Assembly (NCBI GenBank): GCA_011364975.1
Contig: RDOE01000002.1
Location: 1-64,000, forward strand
Direction of reading: 5' to 3'
Source of the DNA: Promethearchaeota archaeon
Lineage (GTDB): Archaea; Asgardarchaeota; Lokiarchaeia; Sigyniarchaeales; SOKP01
Length of the DNA stretch: 64,000 nt
Shown: positions 1 through 9,487 of the stretch, piece after piece
How the letters are laid out: every line of letters starts with the position of its first letter
How positions within the stretch are numbered: the first letter of the stretch is position 1
The notes under the pieces: model-generated
Seen by the model: the letters and a program-made list of their open reading frames with translations, nothing else
What the model was told of the DNA's origin: nothing
Database searches by the model: none
Made by a program: the position numbers and the translations under genes

Positions 1-1
1 A

Positions 2-784
2 CCCATCGGTAGCTGGGATGTTTCGAGTGTTAACTCTATGTACTATATGTTCTCTGGAGCTTCTTCATTTAACCAGCCTATTGGTAGTTGGGACGTCTCG
101 AGCGTATCAGATATGAACGGAATGTTTTCTCATGCTTCTTCATTTAACCAGCCTATTGGTAGTTGGGATGTTTCGAGCGTATCAAACATGTGGCTTATGT
201 TTGAGGAAATTACATTATCAACGCCTAATTATGATAATTTATTATTAGGCTGGTCACAATTAACCTTACAAACTGGCGTATTCTTTCACGCAGGTTTTTC
301 TAAATACAGCAGTGCCGCTGCGAATGCTCGACAAGAAATCATTACAAATTTTGCATGGACGATTACAGATGGTGGACTCGCACCAGAACTACCAGGATCA
401 TTCATACTTTCATCAGATGCCAGCACTCCTGATACTGATGGTTCCTTTATTCTCACGTGGACTAGTTCTGTTAGAGCAGATGACTACTCTGTGTATCGTT
501 ATTCTTGTTATATAACAGAAATTAATGGGAGTTTAAACCTTTTAGAAGAAAAGATCACCGATTTAAACTTGGATTTAAATGGTTATTTGGATGGAACATA
601 TTACTTTATTGTAGTTGCTCACAATAATTATGGAGATACTCTTTCAAACTGCATTCAGGTTATAGTAAAAAGGGAAGGACTTCCTGAACGTAATCCTCCC
701 GAAATTCCGGGTTATAATTTAGTGCTGATTGTTGCTGTATTAAGTATTACTATTTTGGTGATTAAAAAAAAATATGATATATAA
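2..784 (+). CDS. BspA-type (DUF285) repeat surface protein, 5'-truncated by window edge, C-terminal TM
   Basis: Frame 2 is open from base 2; [14 protein letters not shown](D/N)M repeats; C-terminal hydrophobic segment [20 protein letters not shown]. Confidence 0.85.
   Translation, partial: PIGSWDVSSVNSMYYMFSGASSFNQPIGSWDVSSVSDMNGMFSHASSFNQPIGSWDVSSVSNMWLMFEEITLSTPNYDNLLLGWSQLTLQTGVFFHAGFSKYSSAAANARQEIITNFAWTITDGGLAPELPGSFILSSDASTPDTDGSFILTWTSSVRADDYSVYRYSCYITEINGSLNLLEEKITDLNLDLNGYLDGTYYFIVVAHNNYGDTLSNCIQVIVKREGLPERNPPEIPGYNLVLIVAVLSITILVIKKKYDI
53..190 (+). repeat. 75-bp tandem DNA repeat encoding 25-residue BspA units
   Basis: ttcttcatttaaccagcctattggtagttggga(c/t)gt(c/t)tcgagcgtatca occurs twice at 75-bp spacing and partially at the window edge. 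Confidence 0.8.
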
Positions 785-1056
785 TAGTAAATCTAAATCC
801 TATTTTTTATTATCTCTTCAATTTTTCTTTCTTGATTTGAAATTCATTAATTTATTAAACCTCTTCCTTTTATCAAATATCAAGAAAAATGAAATACTTA
901 TTATAATTTTGCTCCTATTTGAAAAAGGGAAGATAGGGGAATAGAACTTTTTTTCTTTAATTAAGTAAACGTGTTCAAAAATATTAAAAGACTACCTAAT
1001 CTTTTATGAACATGTTCGAAGTCAAAATTATATGATCCGTTCTATTCTTTTTTATT

Positions 1057-1842
1057 ATGACTGAAGCAAAACAGCAAAAAATAGTTAAAAGAAAGATTAT
1101 CAAAATTGATGAGGAGCTCTGTACTGGATGCGGAAATTGCGTAGTTTCGTGTGCTGAGGGTGCTTTACAAATAATCGATGGAAAAGCGAAAGTGGTAAAT
1201 GAAATATTCTGTGATGGTCTTGGAGCCTGCATTGGAGGATGTCCTGAAGGAGCTCTTGAAATTATTGAACGTGAAGCGTTAGAATTTGACGAAGAAGCCG
1301 TAGAAAAACACCTAGAGACCATGAAACATAATGAAGCAGCAGAAATTGAGGAAATCAAACAAATAGTGAATGAGCATACGCATCAATGTGGTTGTCCTTC
1401 AGCTCAAACAATGGTATTTAGCCAATCCGAAAGTTTGACTGAAAATCCAGGAGATGTTCCTTCTGCTTTACGCCAATGGCCAGTTCAAATGCACTTAATT
1501 AATCCTCTCGCGCCATATTTTCAAGGAGCTGACGTTCTACTAACAGCAGATTGTGTTGCCTATGCTTTAGGCGGATATCATAAAGATTTTCTAAAAAACA
1601 AATCTGTTGCGATAGCATGTCCTAAACTAGACCAGGGAAAAGAAATCTATATCGAAAAAATTAGATCTTGGTTTGATAATGCGAAAATTAATACATTGAC
1701 CGTTATGATGATGGAAGTCCCATGTTGTGGTGGTTTATTAGCGTTAGCTAAAGAAGCCGCAAAAAAGGCGAGTCGAAAGGTTCCTATAAAATATGTTGTT
1801 GTTGGTATAAAAGGAGATATAATAAAAGAAGAATGGCTTTAA
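1057..1842 (+). CDS. 4Fe-4S ferredoxin-domain protein
   Basis: CTGCGNCVVSCAEGAL ... CDGLGACIGGCPEGAL, plus C-terminal CP/CC segments. Confidence 0.8.
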   Translation: MTEAKQQKIVKRKIIKIDEELCTGCGNCVVSCAEGALQIIDGKAKVVNEIFCDGLGACIGGCPEGALEIIEREALEFDEEAVEKHLETMKHNEAAEIEEIKQIVNEHTHQCGCPSAQTMVFSQSESLTENPGDVPSALRQWPVQMHLINPLAPYFQGADVLLTADCVAYALGGYHKDFLKNKSVAIACPKLDQGKEIYIEKIRSWFDNAKINTLTVMMMEVPCCGGLLALAKEAAKKASRKVPIKYVVVGIKGDIIKEEWL

Positions 1843-1860
1843 AAGTTTAAAGTTTCATAT

Positions 1861-2520
1861 TTAATTTTCTTTTTCAAAAACTACTTTTTTCTTAATAATT
1901 TTTCTTAGCATAACGGATAACGCAGATTTAGATTTGCCCAGCCGATTCGCTAAATCTTCCAAAGAGATGTCTCTTGGAATTTCAAAGAACCCTAGCTCTA
2001 TGGCTTTATCCAAAACTTCCGATTCTTCTAATGTTAATTTAGCTTTTTCATCTTCTAATGGATATGGAGAATTTCCAATTCTTAATAATTCGAAATTAAT
2101 ATGTTTTTTTTCAAAAAGGGATAATAATTTATCGATTCGATCCCTACTTGATATTATACGCCAATAAGCATAACCCTCTCTAACATTAACTGGGAAATCG
2201 ACTAACGCTCCACAATTAATCACGGCATATAATAAATAAGGATCTTTGGTTTTTACATTAAACTTAATGCGATTTTCCTCTTGTTCTAAAAGGCTAAATT
2301 CCAAAACTGACCTATGATTTTTAATCTCTTCAATAATAGGATTTAGATTATAATGTATTATTTCAACGATTGCATTTCCTATTGACTTTTCAAGATCATA
2401 AGGAAGAAAGTATTCGATTTCCATTCGAACATCATGGAATTTTTTAAAAATCTCAGAAATCCATATATCATCTGGAAATTTAATTTTTATTCTAGCTAGG
2501 CTTAATCTTTGAGAATCCAT
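1861..2520 (-). CDS. Bacterio-opsin-activator-type HTH transcriptional regulator
   Basis: C-terminal LTLEESEVLDKAIELGFFEIPRDISLEDLANRLGKSKSALSVMLRKIIKK resembles HTH_10. Confidence 0.75.
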   Translation of the reverse strand: MDSQRLSLARIKIKFPDDIWISEIFKKFHDVRMEIEYFLPYDLEKSIGNAIVEIIHYNLNPIIEEIKNHRSVLEFSLLEQEENRIKFNVKTKDPYLLYAVINCGALVDFPVNVREGYAYWRIISSRDRIDKLLSLFEKKHINFELLRIGNSPYPLEDEKAKLTLEESEVLDKAIELGFFEIPRDISLEDLANRLGKSKSALSVMLRKIIKKKVVFEKEN

Positions 2521-2601
2521 CGTAAATACTAGTTAAGAAGAATATAAAACATTTTATGCTAATTTAATAATTAATATATAATCAATGTAATTTGTATTAT
2601 T

Positions 2602-3207
2602 ATGGTAGAAAATAGGAATCTTATCCTAGGTATTTGTGGAAGTCCTCGTAAGCAAGCAACAGAGTTTGCAGTTCAATATGCACTAAAATACGCCGCTGAG
2701 AAATATCATTTTGATACGGATTTTTGGACAGTAAGAGCTAAGGAGATAAAGTTCTGTATTCATTGTGATTATTGTATTCGGGAAAAAAAAGGATGTGTTC
2801 ATAAAGACGATATGCAGGAATTGTATCCTAAACTAGAATCCGCTAAATTCTTACTTCTCGGTACGCCTGTTTTCCAAGGAACTCTATCCGGTCAATTAAA
2901 AACGATTATGGACAGATGTAGAGCAATTATTGCTAAAGATTCTGAAGTATTTAAGAATAAGTTTGGTATGGCTCTCGCAGTTGGCGGAGATAGAAGTGGA
3001 GGCCAAGAAATCGCTATTCGAAGTATATTAGACTTTTTCCAACAAAACCATATTATATCTTTATCTGGAGGCGCTTTCGGAGCGAATATTGGAGCGTCTC
3101 TTTGGACTCATGATAAGGGGAAGGAAGGGGTAGAACAGGATGAAGAAGGGTTACGTTCTATAAGAAAGGTGATTAAAAGATTAGCTGAATTCAGATCTAT
3201 GCCATAA
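2602..3207 (+). CDS. Flavodoxin-fold NAD(P)H-dependent FMN reductase / iron-sulfur flavoprotein family
   Basis: ILGICGSPRKQATE; CIHCDYCIREKKGCVHKDDM; GTPVFQGTLSGQLKTIMDR. Confidence 0.85.
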   Translation: MVENRNLILGICGSPRKQATEFAVQYALKYAAEKYHFDTDFWTVRAKEIKFCIHCDYCIREKKGCVHKDDMQELYPKLESAKFLLLGTPVFQGTLSGQLKTIMDRCRAIIAKDSEVFKNKFGMALAVGGDRSGGQEIAIRSILDFFQQNHIISLSGGAFGANIGASLWTHDKGKEGVEQDEEGLRSIRKVIKRLAEFRSMP

Positions 3208-3298
3208 TTTTTTTATTTTGTATGATAAAATAACAAGACTAAATAAAGAATAGTAACTTTGATTTTTATGGAGAAAAAAGATAAATAAAAAATAATAA

Positions 3299-3592
3299 TT
3301 ATTTAACTTCAAATAATTTTTTAGCTTCTTTTTCTCTTAAACCAATTTGAGAAAATAGTTCCTTAAACCAGTATTTTCCTTTATAGATTACTACGGGTGT
3401 GTTGACAATGCATCCATCCTCATCGCAAAAAGTTGTAAGAAAGTTCCCGTCATGCAAGAGCTGATGAACAAATTCTTCATCATTAATATCTCGTTCTATG
3501 TAATTCACTTCATTTTTATCTAGCCATTCTTTAAGTGCATGACACCTAGGACAGTCTTCTTTTGTGATAATAATTGGTACTTTCGATTCCAT
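3299..3592 (-). CDS. Glutaredoxin-like protein
   Basis: IIITKEDCPRCHALKEWLDKNEVNYIERDIND; CPRC motif. Confidence 0.75.
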   Translation of the reverse strand: MESKVPIIITKEDCPRCHALKEWLDKNEVNYIERDINDEEFVHQLLHDGNFLTTFCDEDGCIVNTPVVIYKGKYWFKELFSQIGLREKEAKKLFEVK

Positions 3593-3773
3593 ATTCTTAA
3601 ATTATCTAATCTGAATAAAAAAGATTTACCTTCTAAGTTATAAATATCGTTCAGACAAATTTATTTTTAAAAAATAAAGATATCTTCCACGAATTACTAA
3701 ATATATCTTTGATAAGTGAAATCCTCATAAAAAAGAACTTTATATTTAAATTAATTCAAATCAAAAATTACAT

Positions 3774-4226
3774 ATGTTAAGTTTAAAAAAAAAGAATATC
3801 ATTAAACAAGTAAAAAGTGCGCGATTTATTGGTAAACAACTTTCTCGAATCAAAATGGGCCAATCCTATTATTCTATTGCGGTATCAACTGTTAGTGCAA
3901 TTTCGCTTATCTCATTGGCATTTAGGATTGAATTTTGGATGCTTATTGTCGCATTTCCAATTCTTCTCTTAATGACGTTCACAATCGGCTACTTTTTGGA
4001 CATTTATAATATTAACACAATGGATACTCTTAAAGCAAATGAAATAACACATAGATATCTTACTACTAGTGATCTTAAAAGTCAAGAATTTCAACTTCTA
4101 CAAACCGAGATAATTCTTGAGGCAATAAAGGCTATACAAGAGCAGAGAAAATTAGAACCAGATAAATTACTAAAAAAGTATCAGGACTATTTTGATCGGT
4201 GGAAATCTCCTCAGAAAGTGCTTTAG
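3774..4226 (+). CDS. Small membrane protein, function unknown
   Basis: Two hydrophobic segments then a charged C-terminal helix. Confidence 0.5.
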   Translation: MLSLKKKNIIKQVKSARFIGKQLSRIKMGQSYYSIAVSTVSAISLISLAFRIEFWMLIVAFPILLLMTFTIGYFLDIYNINTMDTLKANEITHRYLTTSDLKSQEFQLLQTEIILEAIKAIQEQRKLEPDKLLKKYQDYFDRWKSPQKVL

Positions 4227-4387
4227 AAGCTTTGTTTTTCCTGAAAGTAACTATGCTGGATAAAAATGATTACAGATGTATTTTTGATTCATATGATAAT
4301 AATTCTTCTTCAAAGATTTCATCGCTACAATAAAACAATTAAAAAGCATGAATTGGATTAAGGGATTTATTATGGGTGCTTTAAGGG

Positions 4388-5431
4388 TTATAAAAGATTT
4401 TTTGTTAACCACTGAATTGCATAAATGATTTGATCATCATCGCTTAACACATTAAAGCAAAATAATTTAATTGGCAAACCACATTGTTCTAATTCATCCT
4501 TATTATACTTTTCATAAATAAAATCAGGTGAGAGTTCTTCTTTATCATCAAATTTATTTCCAATTACTAATATAGGCATTATTTGATCATTTTCTGTACA
4601 TCTATTCAATACTAATTGAAACATATCAAAAGCCTCTTGTTTCGAATCCATTTTAGAAGCGTCGTACATTAGAATGAAGCCTTGAGAATTATCTATACAT
4701 TCTTGATAAAAATTTTTGTTATCAGATTGGGTTTCCTCTTCAATACATTCATAAGTCAAAATTTCAATATTATCAATTATAAAATCATAGATTTTACTAA
4801 CCAGATCTCGCTTCATTTCATTGTTTTTATAATGGAGAAATTGAATTGCTTCAAGATTTTTTAGAAGGGTATTTCTTCCCGAATTTGGTGGTCCAAAGAT
4901 ATAAATTTTTTTTAGATTTTGTTTAGTAATCAAGGGTGCTGTGATATTAAGTTTGGGTGTAATTTGCTCATAATATTTATTATAAAGACTTAGAAATGCC
5001 TTTTTGAATTTTTCAGGAGCATTACTTAAAAGATCTCTTTTACTACTAGTTCTTTTATTACTGTGAAGTATAATAGTTATGTTTTTTAAGTTTTTTAACT
5101 CAGCAGCGAATTCCTCAAGATCCGGCGTTTTAGATAATAAAAAGTTATAAATATCTGTTATTTCGTCCTTAAAATACGCAGCTCTAATCATATAAGTTAT
5201 CATAAGGATTTCTTTACCTCCTCGCGCGTATTCAGAATTAATATAGAAAATATGATTAATCGTTTGATATTTTCTATATGTGAATATAAAGTTCCCCTCA
5301 GTTTCGCTAAATTCCAGAATTCTCGCCAAATCAGGATGTTCGGCCTTATTTAATGGGTCACTGCAATAAAACAGATTTGGTCCTATGACAGTATCGAAAT
5401 ACGTAACGCATAGAATAGATTCATTTGTCAT
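4388..5431 (-). CDS. N-terminal longin-like(?) domain fused to a divergent small GTPase-like domain
   Basis: GPPNSGRNTLL (P-loop-like, K replaced by R), VIGNKFD (NKxD); N-terminal VTYFDTVIGPNLFYC...ARGGKEILMITYMIR. Confidence 0.6.
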   Translation of the reverse strand: MTNESILCVTYFDTVIGPNLFYCSDPLNKAEHPDLARILEFSETEGNFIFTYRKYQTINHIFYINSEYARGGKEILMITYMIRAAYFKDEITDIYNFLLSKTPDLEEFAAELKNLKNITIILHSNKRTSSKRDLLSNAPEKFKKAFLSLYNKYYEQITPKLNITAPLITKQNLKKIYIFGPPNSGRNTLLKNLEAIQFLHYKNNEMKRDLVSKIYDFIIDNIEILTYECIEEETQSDNKNFYQECIDNSQGFILMYDASKMDSKQEAFDMFQLVLNRCTENDQIMPILVIGNKFDDKEELSPDFIYEKYNKDELEQCGLPIKLFCFNVLSDDDQIIYAIQWLTKNLL

Positions 5432-5597
5432 AGTGATAAAGATTGGAAATTGTTTTTATCTAAAGTATATTAAAGAAATTATCTATTTTATATAAAACGC
5501 TTTTATTTAACAAAATTAAATTTCTCATTTGCTCTGGTTTTTTTAATAATTTATAAAAATCAAATTTTAATGTTTAGCTTTTATTTCTTCATTATAA

Positions 5598-6038
5598 ATG
5601 AATGTTCAAGATGAAGAATTTAATCAAGCAGTGAAGAATTTATTTCGTGGCGAGACCATGGAGCGTGCTTCCGCAGCAAGAAAATTAGGTCATTTTAAGC
5701 AAGGAAGAGCAACAAATTTATTGATAAAAGCAATTAAATCCGAAAAGGATCCAGTAGTTATTAATCGAATTATTGAAGCCATGGGAGAAATTAAGGACGC
5801 AAAAGCAACTCTTTCGATTATTGATTATTTGAAGAATGAAGTTGAAAAGCCGGAGGAAGAACAGGACCAAAACCGATTATTTTTAATCATTGAAAGTCTA
5901 ATGAAAATCGGAGATAAAAGAGCATTAAAACATTTAGGAATTCTTTTAGATACATGTAATAATGAGATAAAGACACTCACTGAAGAAGCACTTGAATGTA
6001 TTGACCCGAATTGGAAAAATAATATTAAAAGTAAATAA
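5598..6038 (+). CDS. HEAT-repeat protein
   Basis: RASAARKLGHFKQGRATNLLIKAIKSEKDPVVINRIIEAMGEIKDAKA helical repeats. Confidence 0.75.
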   Translation: MNVQDEEFNQAVKNLFRGETMERASAARKLGHFKQGRATNLLIKAIKSEKDPVVINRIIEAMGEIKDAKATLSIIDYLKNEVEKPEEEQDQNRLFLIIESLMKIGDKRALKHLGILLDTCNNEIKTLTEEALECIDPNWKNNIKSK

Positions 6039-6079
6039 GATAAAATAAATTATAATATATCAACATAGAGGAGAATAAA

Positions 6080-6397
6080 ATGTTTCCAGAATTTATGATG
6101 GAATTGTTTAATGAAGTTGAAGGGAAAAATAGTAAGCAAGATGTATCCATATTCACTCTTTCAACATGCATGTGGTGCAAGAAATGTAAAACCTATCTTA
6201 AGGATAGAGATATTAAATATAAATATATTGATATAGACAGCATTACACCAGAACAGAAATCAAAAATATTAGCATATCTTAAAGAGAACTATAAACCAGA
6301 TAGAATTGCATATCCTTTTTTAGTATGTGATGATAAGTTTGTTGTGGGTTATGATCCTAATAAATATGAAGAATTAATGAAAAGTGGAGGTAATTAA
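6080..6397 (+). CDS. Glutaredoxin-like protein
   Basis: SIFTLSTCMWCKKCKTYLKDRDIKYKYIDID; directly upstream of FTR-like gene. Confidence 0.75.
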   Translation: MFPEFMMELFNEVEGKNSKQDVSIFTLSTCMWCKKCKTYLKDRDIKYKYIDIDSITPEQKSKILAYLKENYKPDRIAYPFLVCDDKFVVGYDPNKYEELMKSGGN

Positions 6398-6398
6398 A

Positions 6399-6764
6399 GT
6401 GGACATGACAACAAAAGAAGGAATGAAGCAGTATGTAGAACAAGTAAGTAATAAAAATGATTGGATTTTAAACATGGACTCCAATACGTTTAATGATTTA
6501 ATTGATGGTTTAGTGGAAAACAAAAATAAATATGGATATCAATCATGCCCTTGCCGATTGGCTTCAGGTAAGAGAGATTTAGACAGAGATCTAATCTGTC
6601 CATGTGAGTATGCTAAATATGATGTAAAAGAATTTGGTGCTTGTTATTGTAACCTTTACTTACGTGTAAATTTTTATGAGACTGTTAAGAAGGACTATGT
6701 CATTGTACCTGAACGTCGTCCTGCTGAAAAAGAAAAAGCGGTACTAGAATTTTTTAATCAATAA
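6399..6764 (+). CDS. Ferredoxin-thioredoxin reductase catalytic-subunit-like protein
   Basis: CPCR...CPCEYA...CYCNLY signature; ggaggtaatt RBS before GTG 6399 (track start at 6384 is upstream of the RBS). Confidence 0.8.
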   Translation: MDMTTKEGMKQYVEQVSNKNDWILNMDSNTFNDLIDGLVENKNKYGYQSCPCRLASGKRDLDRDLICPCEYAKYDVKEFGACYCNLYLRVNFYETVKKDYVIVPERRPAEKEKAVLEFFNQ

Positions 6765-6874
6765 ACTTTTTTATGTTATTTTTTTCGTAATTTAATTTAT
6801 TAGAGCATCCATAAGCATAATCTCAATTTTTTATAACTAAAAATCTTAAATATATCGGATTCTCTATAACATTT

Positions 6875-7033
6875 ATGACGGATAAAGAAATAACGGACGA
6901 TGAGTTAGAAGAGGAATTAGATAAAGCATTCAAGGCTAATGAAGCAAAAAAAGATCAATGCGGCACGGCCTTACCCATAAATAGAGAAGTAGGAGTTCAA
7001 CGAACTGACGTTAAAGTAAAAAAGAAAGATTAA
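6875..7033 (+). CDS. Short ORF (52 aa), below the length cutoff of the track
   Basis: MTDKEITDDELEEELDKAFKANEAKKDQCGTALPINREVGVQRTDVKVKKKD; good codon composition. Confidence 0.45.
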   Translation: MTDKEITDDELEEELDKAFKANEAKKDQCGTALPINREVGVQRTDVKVKKKD

Positions 7034-7061
7034 ATTTTTTTTTAATTTTTTTTATAATGGA

Positions 7062-8114
7062 TTAATCTAGTAAAGTTAATTTAGTAATAGCTCCAATTTC
7101 ATTAAATTCTGAAGGTTCCATTCTTAATTCTTTTCCAGTTATTTTATTTGCCACAGATGCTGCAAAGATTGCCCAAGGGCAAACAGTATTGGTTAATTCC
7201 TCCTTAGTCATCACACTTCTTACTTGAGCAGTTGAACAATTGATAGATTCAATAGTAAATGCTTTTTCTGATTCCCATTTAATTATAACTTTCTCCGCCA
7301 TGCCAACTTTTTCAGCCATGCTCATAAATTCCTTCAAAGCATCAGGCAAACTCAACTTTTCTAATTTTTTCATATTTAATCCAGACATGGTCATCATTCT
7401 TTCAATAAACTCATAAGTTCTTGGGATTACATATTTAAACAAGGTAGGGGTTCCCAGTAGTTCTTTCGCAGACTTTTCATAACCAAAAGTTACACCATGT
7501 AATAAAAAGGCAATTTGATTAAAAGCAAACCGAGTCTTTTCTTTTATAGAGCTCTTTCTCTTATATAACACCAATAAAAAGAGCCCTGTAGCTCCGATAA
7601 ATGGTATAATTGCAGCCCAAATGAATGATATAGGCACAATAATGACATCAATTCCTATTGAGTTCCAGTATGGTAATACAACAAAATAGAAATTATAGAG
7701 ACTTGTCCAATGTGATAAACTCCAACCTAAAAATCCTACTGGACCGATATATTTCCCATAAATATAGATCTTATCTTTCTTAAACCTTGCCACGAGAAAC
7801 TTAAAGGTGACCAATATTGTTGCAATAAAACCACCAATCCAAGTATGAGTCCAGACGCCAGAAGGTATGAATAATAGAGGATCTGACGTGATTATGTGAG
7901 TATAAAGGCCATACATGCACTGACCAAATAAGATATAGAAAATGGAAATTTCTATCCAACCAAATCGCTTATGATAACGAACTAATACGAAATCTCCTTT
8001 CATTAGATTTAAATCTCTAATGTTATAAATACCTATGAATTCATTAGCTAATACAAAACAATACCCAATTAAAGTTTGGAGAATCATTAATTCAGTCCAT
8101 AATTCCATGAACAT
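7062..8114 (-). CDS. Multi-TM protein with soluble C-terminal domain, function unknown
   Basis: Several hydrophobic segments followed by about 130 hydrophilic residues. Confidence 0.5.
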   Translation of the reverse strand: MFMELWTELMILQTLIGYCFVLANEFIGIYNIRDLNLMKGDFVLVRYHKRFGWIEISIFYILFGQCMYGLYTHIITSDPLLFIPSGVWTHTWIGGFIATILVTFKFLVARFKKDKIYIYGKYIGPVGFLGWSLSHWTSLYNFYFVVLPYWNSIGIDVIIVPISFIWAAIIPFIGATGLFLLVLYKRKSSIKEKTRFAFNQIAFLLHGVTFGYEKSAKELLGTPTLFKYVIPRTYEFIERMMTMSGLNMKKLEKLSLPDALKEFMSMAEKVGMAEKVIIKWESEKAFTIESINCSTAQVRSVMTKEELTNTVCPWAIFAASVANKITGKELRMEPSEFNEIGAITKLTLLD

Positions 8115-8204
8115 TGCTAAGTTTCACATCTAATATTTTAAATATGATCTTTATTTTTAACTTAGAAAAAACCCAACTTTTAATTTAAAATTTATAATTA
8201 TAAT

Positions 8205-9311
8205 TTATTTTAACTGTTTATATATCGCTAAACAAATATTCTGGAGGAAATCAAAATCTTTAAAATCTTTAACATTTCCTATAAGTGTCAAGGCAAAATT
8301 GTTAAAATTAATACATATTGTTAGTATTCTTTCACCTCCAATTGCAGCATAAAATAAAACTCTATTATATATTTCAGTATTCACTTTCTTAGACGAGGTT
8401 AAAAAGCTAATTGTTTCAGGAATATACTCACTGCAATCATAATTCTTATCAAAAATCTTAGAATAAAGAACTTTTCCTACTAAATCAACTAGGTAGAGTT
8501 GTCGTATATTTAAATCCCAATGAATATTCTTAAATTTCTCAATTAATTTGTTAGGCTTTTTAAGATATTTTCCCTCTTCTTTAAAAAACTCCAATGATAA
8601 GAATTCTTTTTCAATATTATTTGATAAATTAAACTGCTTTACGATTACTATATTTTTTCTTGGTTCAACGACTATAGTTTCACTTTGAACACTATTTAAA
8701 AGAAACCAATTTAAAGGTTCATTAAGGTAATTCTGATACAACAATCTAGCTGAATTGAGAACAAGTGGAATTAAAAAACTTAACTTTTCTTTTTCTGTAT
8801 ATTGTTTAGCGTGAATGTAAAATACAGTTCCACTTTTAGGTTCAATATAAATGATAGCTTTTAAAGTGGACTCTTGTTCAATTTCCACTATATTTGATGC
8901 CAACACATCTAAGCCTAGAGCATAATTAATTTGATTTACATTTTCTTTAAATTTTTTATACGCTGTTATTTCTCCATCAAATTCCTTATTCAGGAGGGGT
9001 TCAAATTCAGCTATAAATTGATCCATTATTTGATGAATGAAAGAATGTAATAGCTCTGTTAACTCAGTATTCTTGGTAGTTACTACAAAGGTAAGTTTTT
9101 GATAGAGATCATCACGCTTTTCAAATATAATATAAGTTTCTCGGAGCTTTAATGATTTAATATCTTCTCCTCTTTCATATGTAGCAAAACTGTTTATTGC
9201 TGTTAAAAAACCACTTAATAAATCATCTTTACCATTTTCCTGTGCCCCTTCAGGATGCCAATTAAACAATAAAGAACCAGATTCATTAATTATCAACAAA
9301 TCATCAAGCAT
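8205..9311 (-). CDS. Longin/roadblock-like protein (tandem profilin-like folds suspected)
   Basis: N-term MLDDLLIINESGSLLFNW..LLSGFLTAINSFA..; C-term QLYLVDLVGKVLYSKIFD..RVLFYAAIGGERILTICINFNNFALTLIG. Confidence 0.5.
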   Translation of the reverse strand: MLDDLLIINESGSLLFNWHPEGAQENGKDDLLSGFLTAINSFATYERGEDIKSLKLRETYIIFEKRDDLYQKLTFVVTTKNTELTELLHSFIHQIMDQFIAEFEPLLNKEFDGEITAYKKFKENVNQINYALGLDVLASNIVEIEQESTLKAIIYIEPKSGTVFYIHAKQYTEKEKLSFLIPLVLNSARLLYQNYLNEPLNWFLLNSVQSETIVVEPRKNIVIVKQFNLSNNIEKEFLSLEFFKEEGKYLKKPNKLIEKFKNIHWDLNIRQLYLVDLVGKVLYSKIFDKNYDCSEYIPETISFLTSSKKVNTEIYNRVLFYAAIGGERILTICINFNNFALTLIGNVKDFKDFDFLQNICLAIYKQLK

Positions 9312-9487
9312 TTTGATAAGTCATCTTGGGTTTAATTTTGAAATTAGAGAGGTTCATATTTAAAATGATAAGATTTAACATTTAAAATATTATATTCTGA
9401 AATAAAAATTATATCATATTAAAGGATCTAATAATCACTAAAAAAATTCTTATAAACGATGCCTATTTCGTTTTGTAGGTAAGATGT

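Noticed and set aside
312-515. 67-aa + ORF
   Set aside because: Out-of-frame overlap inside the BspA-type CDS.
996-1358. 120-aa ORF on minus strand
   Set aside because: Antisense to the clear ferredoxin-domain CDS 1057-1842; Ser-rich low-quality translation.
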